Source: a virus
DNA length: 31,436 nucleotides
Reading direction: 5' to 3' (one strand)
Virus record (IMG/VR): IMGVR_UViG_3300037587_000138
Span: 1-31,436 of that record
The position numbers and the translations under genes were made by a program. Below the pieces are notes generated by a model. The model worked only from the letters and a program-made list of their open reading frames with translations. It had not been told where the DNA came from and searched no databases. This document shows positions 29,128 to 31,436 of this stretch, piece after piece; positions within the stretch are counted from its first letter, which is position 1, and every line of letters begins with the position of its first letter.

Positions 29128-29150
29128 GAATAGCCCCTGTAAGGCTATTC
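29128..29150 (-). other. Intergenic stem-loop
   Basis: GAATAGCC and GGCTATTC form a perfect 8-bp stem around a 7-nt loop (TTACAGG, minus strand) shortly after the stop at 29173. The following bases (CGCTTGTTCATTG) have no U run. Its loop shares TTACAG with the hairpin at 28161-28177, which suggests a repeated element, perhaps an RNase processing site. Confidence 0.55.
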
Positions 29151-29172
29151 ACGTTTATACACTGTTGGTTGT

Positions 29173-29784
29173 TTAAGCAGCAGCCGACTCAAGGCCAACT
29201 TCTTCGTCCTTTTCCATGCTATCCAAACCCAACAACTCAGCAGCAGCATCAATTTTAGCTTGCAATGCTGCTTGCATAGCTTGCATTTGCTCCAATGCTG
29301 CTTGCATATCACCGGCAGACAGCTCTTGTTCGCTTTCCATAAACTTGACAGCATTGGCTTTCAATGTGTCAGCAAACGATTTAACAGCCTTAGGTTTAAC
29401 TTCTTTCTTTGTAGGCAAGAATGCCTTGAGAGCTACACCCTCACCAGTGGCAAGAGCTTCCAATAGCAACCCCAGCTCATTTGCCTTTACAAGCTTCTTG
29501 CGCTTGTTCTTAGAGCTAATACCATGCTCCTCATCTGTTACATCTTTACATAGCTTAACAGGGGAGCACTCAGCAACCACAAGACGGAATGCCTTGGCAA
29601 TATTGCCATTGATACGGGGAAGAATGGCGTCAAGCTGGACGATGAGAGAGCTATCCCCATTACCCTTGCCCCAATAGTGGCTTACCACTTCAAACGAGAG
29701 ATAAGCTGCCTTATCCCATTGTTGAGCGCCTGTTTTAGCGAATGATTCGATTGACTTGACGATTTGACCTTGTGAACGTGACAT
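29173..29784 (-). CDS. Early protein with helical, Met/Gln-rich end (203 aa)
   Basis: A 203-aa soluble protein of unknown function. The first 120 residues are mixed helix with KGNGDSSLIVQLDAILPR and a conserved-looking basic patch (SSKNKRKKLVKANELG). The end is a coiled-coil-like helix rich in Ala, Met and Gln (GDMQAALEQMQAMQAALQ) and an acidic tip. AAAGGAA lies 8 nt before the ATG. As the second gene after the early promoters it is probably made early; a host-takeover role is only an inference. Confidence 0.75.
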   Translation of the reverse strand: MSRSQGQIVKSIESFAKTGAQQWDKAAYLSFEVVSHYWGKGNGDSSLIVQLDAILPRINGNIAKAFRLVVAECSPVKLCKDVTDEEHGISSKNKRKKLVKANELGLLLEALATGEGVALKAFLPTKKEVKPKAVKSFADTLKANAVKFMESEQELSAGDMQAALEQMQAMQAALQAKIDAAAELLGLDSMEKDEEVGLESAAA

Positions 29785-29845
29785 AATGGTATTCCTTTAG
29801 TTCATGATGGCCGGATGGCCTATACAACAGGGTAAAACACCCACA

Positions 29846-29870
29846 AAAGCCCCACACTTAGCAGGCTTTA
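29846..29870 (-). terminator. Possible terminator/attenuator between the two earliest genes
   Basis: On the minus strand AAAGCC and GGCTTT can pair around a loop of about 12 nt, with TTTT at the end of the second arm. It lies between the 61-aa gene (ends 29880) and the 203-aa gene (starts 29784). The loop is large and the U run is short, so termination would be partial at best. Confidence 0.35.
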
Positions 29871-29879
29871 GAAGGTATT

Positions 29880-30065
29880 CTAGTGGGTTTCAAGCAAAGA
29901 ATTCAACTCAACTATATGGACGTTTTCGGGGTCCATATAATCACTGTCTAACAGGGCCAGTGTGTGTTCTCTTATAACTTCCAAGGTTTCTGGATACCCA
30001 CCGTCAGCTTTCATTTCCAAAGACGCTTCAATCATTGCCATTTTTAAATTATCGCCTAACAACAT
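29880..30065 (-). CDS. Small acidic protein, first gene of the leftward block (61 aa)
   Basis: A 61-aa acidic helical protein (KMAMIEASLEMKADGG, LEVIREHTLALLDSD). AGAGGA lies 7 nt before the ATG. It is the first gene seen downstream of the right-end promoters, about 900 nt away. No family was recognised. Early position and acidic charge suggest an inhibitor or adaptor, which is inference only. Confidence 0.65.
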   Translation of the reverse strand: MLLGDNLKMAMIEASLEMKADGGYPETLEVIREHTLALLDSDYMDPENVHIVELNSLLETH

Positions 30066-30954
30066 AATCTTATCCTCTAATTAATTCACAAACGTAGCAG
30101 GATGCTAAGTGCTAATTAACATCCTACCGTTTGCAAACCTGTTACCAGTGTGCATACATTAAACATTTCCGTTTAATGCTTCCCTTAGTTTGGCGGGTGT
30201 TGCTAAGGGTTTTAAGACGGGGCAAAGCCCCAATTATCCCGCTAACAGCTAGCCTCTTCGATGCGCTATTGCGACTTATACCCTTTGACTAGGTAATTCC
30301 CCGAACTATGCAAACCCTTCCCCGCTTCACGTTAACTCTAAGCATCCTGCTATGCGTTCCATTAGGTTCTGACACCTAAGGTTGATTGACGTATATCTGT
30401 AGGCTAGTAATCGAAGAACACCCCACGGAAACTATGTTCCCTTCTGGTGTGCTGCTGTGGTGAGTTTCAAGCCTAGATTTAACACCAAGATTATCAGAGC
30501 CACACTGTGAGCTTGTGGGTAATTATCTTGCAATGACTAGGTAGTAGCCCGTTGCCACACTTAAACGATTCAAGGTTATAGCGCCCTTTATCCGCTAGAA
30601 GGTTTAAGCGCCCTCTATCAAGGTTGAAACAATCCCCTCCACTTGTGACTAATAAGCCCACTTGCTTTGGTTGTGCTTCCCTATCCGCTCATACAGTCCT
30701 TCGGTTTATTCTTGCTCTCACCATGCTCTATATGCTTTCAGCCTGTCACCAACTGGGGTACTTAGGGCCTAGTCGCAGAGCTAGGGTTGAACGAACAATC
30801 CCGTAACTGCGTAGTGTCAGCGAAGCCTATCTAGGCTCCCCCTCAACCCCTAAGGGCTGGCTAGTCGCTGGGGCTCTATCCGATGCTTTGGACTCCTCCC
30901 CCTGCTAATACTGTCTCGAAGAGGCCTCCTGCCTTTCCGTATTGCTTGGAACCT
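30066..30954 (-). other. ORF-free, hairpin-rich leader or non-coding RNA region
   Basis: About 890 nt without a credible gene on either strand. Three hairpins lie in a row at 30157-30178 (CATTAAAC/GTTTAATG), 30182-30209 (CCCTTAG/CTAAGGG) and 30219-30231 (GGGGC/GCCCC). An inverted pair TAGCAGGATGCT lies at 30095-30106 and 30341-30352; AGCCTA-TC-TAGGCT is at 30824-30837; GTTTGCAAAC at 30129-30138 is a palindrome. The leftward promoters would transcribe all of it. It may be a long 5' leader, a structured RNA, or an origin region. No tRNA was found by eye. Confidence 0.5.
30572..30619. repeat. Imperfect 21-bp direct repeats
   Basis: Two copies (30572-30592 and 30599-30619), 18 of 21 positions identical: AAGGTTATAGCGCCCTTTATC and AAGGTTTAAGCGCCCTCTATC. 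A third partial copy (AAGGTTG) follows at 30620-30626. Such iteron-like repeats occur at origins, but there are too few here to decide. Confidence 0.6.
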
Positions 30955-30983
30955 ATATTAAACCTTTCATTCTAGCCTGTCAA
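30955..30983 (-). promoter_or_regulatory. Strong sigma70-type promoter, leftward
   Basis: On the minus strand TTGACA (30978-30983) is followed after 17 bp by TAATAT (30955-30960). The -35 is a perfect consensus, the spacing is ideal, and the -10 differs from TATAAT at two positions. Transcription would start near 30948 and run through the ORF-free region to the gene at 30065. It should be read by host RNA polymerase early in infection. Confidence 0.75.
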
Positions 30984-31088
30984 GCAGAGCCCTAAGGGAT
31001 GAATGACCAAGAACAACGAAGGAATATCTAAGGGCTTGTTTATGACTGCCCGTGTCTGTTTCCGTTGTTCTGTGTTGCTATGGACCCC

Positions 31089-31116
31089 ACTATACGCTTA
31101 TGGAAACGTATGTCAA
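31089..31116 (-). promoter_or_regulatory. Sigma70-type promoter, leftward
   Basis: On the minus strand TTGACA (31111-31116) is followed after 16 bp by TATAGT (31089-31094). It lies about 130 bp upstream of the other leftward promoter and points the same way. Paired host-type promoters at the start of a block of small genes are typical of phage early regions. Confidence 0.65.
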
Positions 31117-31140
31117 CACCCTTGTAAGCCCTTAGTAATT

Positions 31141-31425
31141 ACTAGGGAGACACATGGTTGACAGGTAGAGGAGTCAGATCTGACCCTATCACATGATGGA
31201 CCGCTATACAACTAGGGATATGCTGTTGATATTACTAGGGAATATTCTTGGTATAACTAAGGCTTATGGTAGGCAGGGCTAGGATATACTTATCTTTATG
31301 CCTGGTAGGACTATCATTTCCCCCCTCTTTAGTCAATCCCCAGAGCTGTCTACCATGTATTCCTATGTCTTACTATACCTATTACTAGGTATACACTAGG
31401 GAATCTCCTTATGATAGACTAGGGA
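31141..31425 (+). repeat. Array of ACTAGGGA octamers
   Basis: ACTAGGGA occurs five times in the same orientation, starting at 31141, 31211, 31234, 31395 and 31418, with a variant ACTAGGTA at 31384. Two neighbouring pairs are both 23 bp apart, and the variant lies 11 bp before its neighbour, close to one helix turn. Chance would give about 0.004 copies on one strand in 285 bp. The array fills the right edge of the window, upstream of both leftward promoters. It may bind a regulator, or be short repeats near a genome end, as in T7. Confidence 0.7.
31173..31184. promoter_or_regulatory. Operator-like palindrome GTCAGATCTGAC
   Basis: A perfect 12-bp palindrome about 57 bp upstream of the TTGACA at 31116. 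Size and position suit a dimeric regulator, but the site has no known match here. Confidence 0.35.
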
Positions 31426-31436
31426 GGGGGAGGGAG

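Noticed and set aside
30624-30806. 60-aa plus-strand frame in the gene-free region
   Set aside because: It has no clear ribosome site, an unnatural composition, opposes all other genes and overlaps repeat-rich sequence.
31154-31182. Rightward promoter starting at TTGACA 31154
   Set aside because: The -35 is good but no -10-like hexamer lies 16-18 bp downstream on the plus strand, and no rightward gene follows in the window.
30066-31436. tRNA genes
   Set aside because: No convincing T-arm (GTTCRANNC) with a matching acceptor stem was found on either strand by inspection.

Overview
The window looks like part of the genome of a lytic double-stranded DNA phage of a Gram-negative bacterium. Every gene I can support is on the minus strand. 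Genes are packed end to end, usually with 1 to 30 nt overlaps (TAATG, TGATG and ATGA junctions are common), and most have strong Shine-Dalgarno sites. The contents are T7-type replication proteins, nucleotide metabolism enzymes, homing endonucleases and many tiny unknown proteins. No structural, packaging or lysis genes and no tRNAs were seen. A type IV prepilin-like protein and several signal peptides suggest a host with a prepilin peptidase. The species cannot be named from the sequence.

Layout, in the direction of transcription (right to left). 31436-30066: no genes; it holds an array of ACTAGGGA octamers, two good sigma70-type promoters pointing left, and a hairpin-rich stretch. 30065-24432: about eighteen small genes, mostly membrane, secreted or unknown, including an SPFH-domain protein and a 54-aa type IV prepilin-like protein. 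24431-24212: an AT-rich intergenic region with a hairpin and palindromic CTAG motifs. 24211-16579: a cluster for ATP-dependent amide or peptide bond chemistry: a phiEco32-type COOH-NH2 ligase, a PF12224-type amidoligase, a class II glutamine amidotransferase, a zinc-ribbon protein, an ATP-grasp ligase with a repeat-rich tail, and a gamma-glutamylcyclotransferase-like protein. 16607-14288: T7 gp4-like primase-helicase and small proteins. 14295-11280: a Prs homologue and a Nampt homologue (a probable phage NAD+ reconstitution pair), a metallophosphoesterase and a small protein. 11280-8266: a family A DNA polymerase split in two by an HNH gene, then an SSB. 8119-3207: small zinc proteins, a 5'-3' exonuclease, a free-standing HNH protein, a MazG-like protein, a thioredoxin-like protein, ThyX and small membrane proteins. 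3238-1: PhoH and a ribonucleotide reductase interrupted by a group I intron carrying an HNH gene; the reductase runs off the left edge.

How the genes may work together. The primase-helicase, polymerase, SSB and exonuclease form a T7-like replisome. RNR, ThyX, MazG-like and PhoH proteins would serve deoxynucleotide supply and related metabolism. The Prs-Nampt pair would rebuild NAD+. The amidoligase cluster probably makes or attaches a small peptide or amide modification whose target is unknown. The early membrane and secreted genes probably act at the host envelope.

The most unusual points are: the amidoligase cluster; an apparent AUU start codon that places the catalytic cysteine at position 2 of the glutamine amidotransferase; a dnaX-type A-AAA-AAG slippery run at the end of that gene that lines up with the next frame; the phage-encoded prepilin-like protein and a relic of it beside the SPFH gene; the split polymerase; and the octamer array at the right edge.
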